The translations under genes were made by a program, and so were the position numbers. Below the pieces are notes generated by a model. That model worked only from the letters and a program-made list of their open reading frames with translations. It was not told the DNA's origin and did no database searches. From Dicyema japonicum (lineage: Eukaryota > Dicyemida > Rhombozoa > Dicyemidae), in contig RDEW01000153.1 of the NCBI GenBank assembly GCA_011109175.1, positions 1-27,272 on the forward strand: a stretch of 27,272 nt of DNA, read 5' to 3'. Within the stretch, counting starts at the first letter, position 1; each line of letters opens with the position of its first letter. Shown here piece after piece: positions 26,273 to 27,272 of this stretch.

Positions 26273-27272
26273 ATGGCCGTGCGGTCTTTGGTTGGTTGGA
26301 GCGAGTCTGGGCGGCTCCAATTAGACAGGAAATCTAGCAGCCTCAAGTCCACAAGCAATAACTCAGTTGATTGCGGCGTGTCTTGGACTTCTTCCAGCAC
26401 TCCTTCGGCAGGAAAAAGCGTGAAAACCTTTCGCGCCTACCATTCTTCCACATCTAGAGCGATGGATCGTGAAAACATCTATTCCGAGGTGAACGGAAAC
26501 CCTAATTCTCGTCGCGTCGTCATCCAATAGTGTCACAAGTGAGATGCATGGTAATGCTCTGAGCCAGACACCACTTTCGATGAGATGCAGAAGCTTGACG
26601 ATGCTGATCAAGCACAGGTTTTATCTTATCTATAATCTTTGAGCATAGAAGCTTGTCCTATTCTCGTTGTTTATTAGCGTTCTTCGGAATCCCAGACTCA
26701 GTCATGTCCAGACGTCCCGAGCCATGGATGCCACAGGTTCAGCGTCCGATCTGTTAATGTAGCGTAGGATCTGGCGCGTGAGACCACTAAAAGCATATGT
26801 CGAAGATAGAAAGGCAGGGAGGGCGAGTTCTAGTGGTAGCGTATTCCGATTCCTCAATAGCGAACGGGTAGTTTGCATTGGATCCAGCCAGTTTTATCAA
26901 AAGAAATGTTGAGTATTTCTTCAACGGCAGTTTTCAGTTTCTCGTCAATGGCTCTTAAGAAGTTCATATCAGTAAAACACGGGGCTGTCCGTAGAAGAAA
27001 AAGGAGTGGCGTAAGGTTAATATTCCTTAGCAATAATAAAGACGTGTGGGAGTCCAGGGTTTTTAAATCTAATGTGAAACATTGAAAGGATGCATTTTTT
27101 TCTTTCTGGAGAATTGACACATTACTTTCGTATAGAGGAGAGCCAAGAAAAATTGCGTTTTCGAATCGGGTGACCGAGACATCCCGGAGATAAGTAAAAT
27201 TTGCCACTGCACAATCAAATTCGACCTCTCAGCAAACAACATTTATGATTTCACATCTATGCGGATTCGGTT
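26273..27272 (-). mobile_element. REL-family LINE, RT to nuclease, decayed, runs off right edge
   Basis: Minus strand from the right edge. 27207-26854 reads FENAIFLGSPLYESNVSILQ, LDSHTSLLLLRNINLTPLLF, LRTAPCFTDMNFLRAID and ILNISFDKTGWIQCKLPVRY, the region after the RT catalytic box in the family that carries the RPD/WD nuclease. Then decayed ALPAFLSSTYAFSG-type sequence, and 26611-26363 reads SGVWLRALPCIS, RCGRMVGAKGFHAFSCRRSA and GRSPRHAAIN, the CxC...HxxxC block seen in fragment D. The nuclease core is degenerate (PH-G for RPDG near 26290). It fixes the domain order of the family: RT, then zinc-like block, then REL core. Confidence 0.65.

Noticed and set aside
1-27272. CRISPR array, operon or prokaryotic regulatory sites
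   Set aside because: No regularly spaced short repeats; spliced genes and LINEs show a eukaryotic genome.

Overview
The window looks like a metazoan nuclear genome. Small host genes are scattered among old, broken non-LTR retrotransposons (LINEs). The strongest clue to the organism is intron size. Two genes that can be aligned to known metazoan proteins (selenophosphate synthetase and METTL1/TrmB tRNA m7G methyltransferase) carry eight GT-AG introns of only 20-28 nt, and removing them restores the frame exactly. Introns this short, with the standard genetic code and animal-type LINEs, fit a dicyemid mesozoan best. That is inference; no taxonomic marker was read.

Layout. 1-1216: a reverse-transcriptase (RT) remnant (-), an unassigned ORF (+) and a 236-bp RTE tail insertion with a perfect 12-bp target-site duplication. 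1641-5297: an R2/R4-like LINE (-) with a C-terminal endonuclease domain, bracketed by 62-bp inverted repeats. 6355-6932: an unidentified host gene (-) with small introns. 7170-8335: a CR1/Jockey-like remnant (-) and a pair of diverged repeats that may be tRNA-derived. 9269-10058: a candidate host gene (+), unidentified. 10371-13371: a nearly full-length RTE-type LINE (-). 13463-14975: rearranged pieces of a second LINE family with a restriction-like endonuclease (REL). 15371-16358: METTL1 (+), its C-terminus replaced in frame by a REL-family tail. 17260-19537: CR1 and RTE scraps. 19592-22980: a nearly full-length CR1/Jockey-like LINE (+) with a 2A-type DIELNPGP motif before its endonuclease. 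23264-24230: a second copy of a ~205-bp repeat followed by an RTE endonuclease fragment (+). 24301-25495: selenophosphate synthetase (-), frame intact but catalytic residues replaced. 25609-27272: a short ORF, a CR1 scrap and a REL-family RT (-) running off the right edge.

No operon, rRNA, CRISPR or convincing tRNA gene is visible. The host genes share no evident pathway. What unites the window is heavy colonisation by at least four LINE lineages, using both APE-type and REL-type endonucleases, between very compact genes. Single undetermined bases at 6532, 13827, 18891 and 24237 probably mark assembly joins or errors, so structures spanning them need care.
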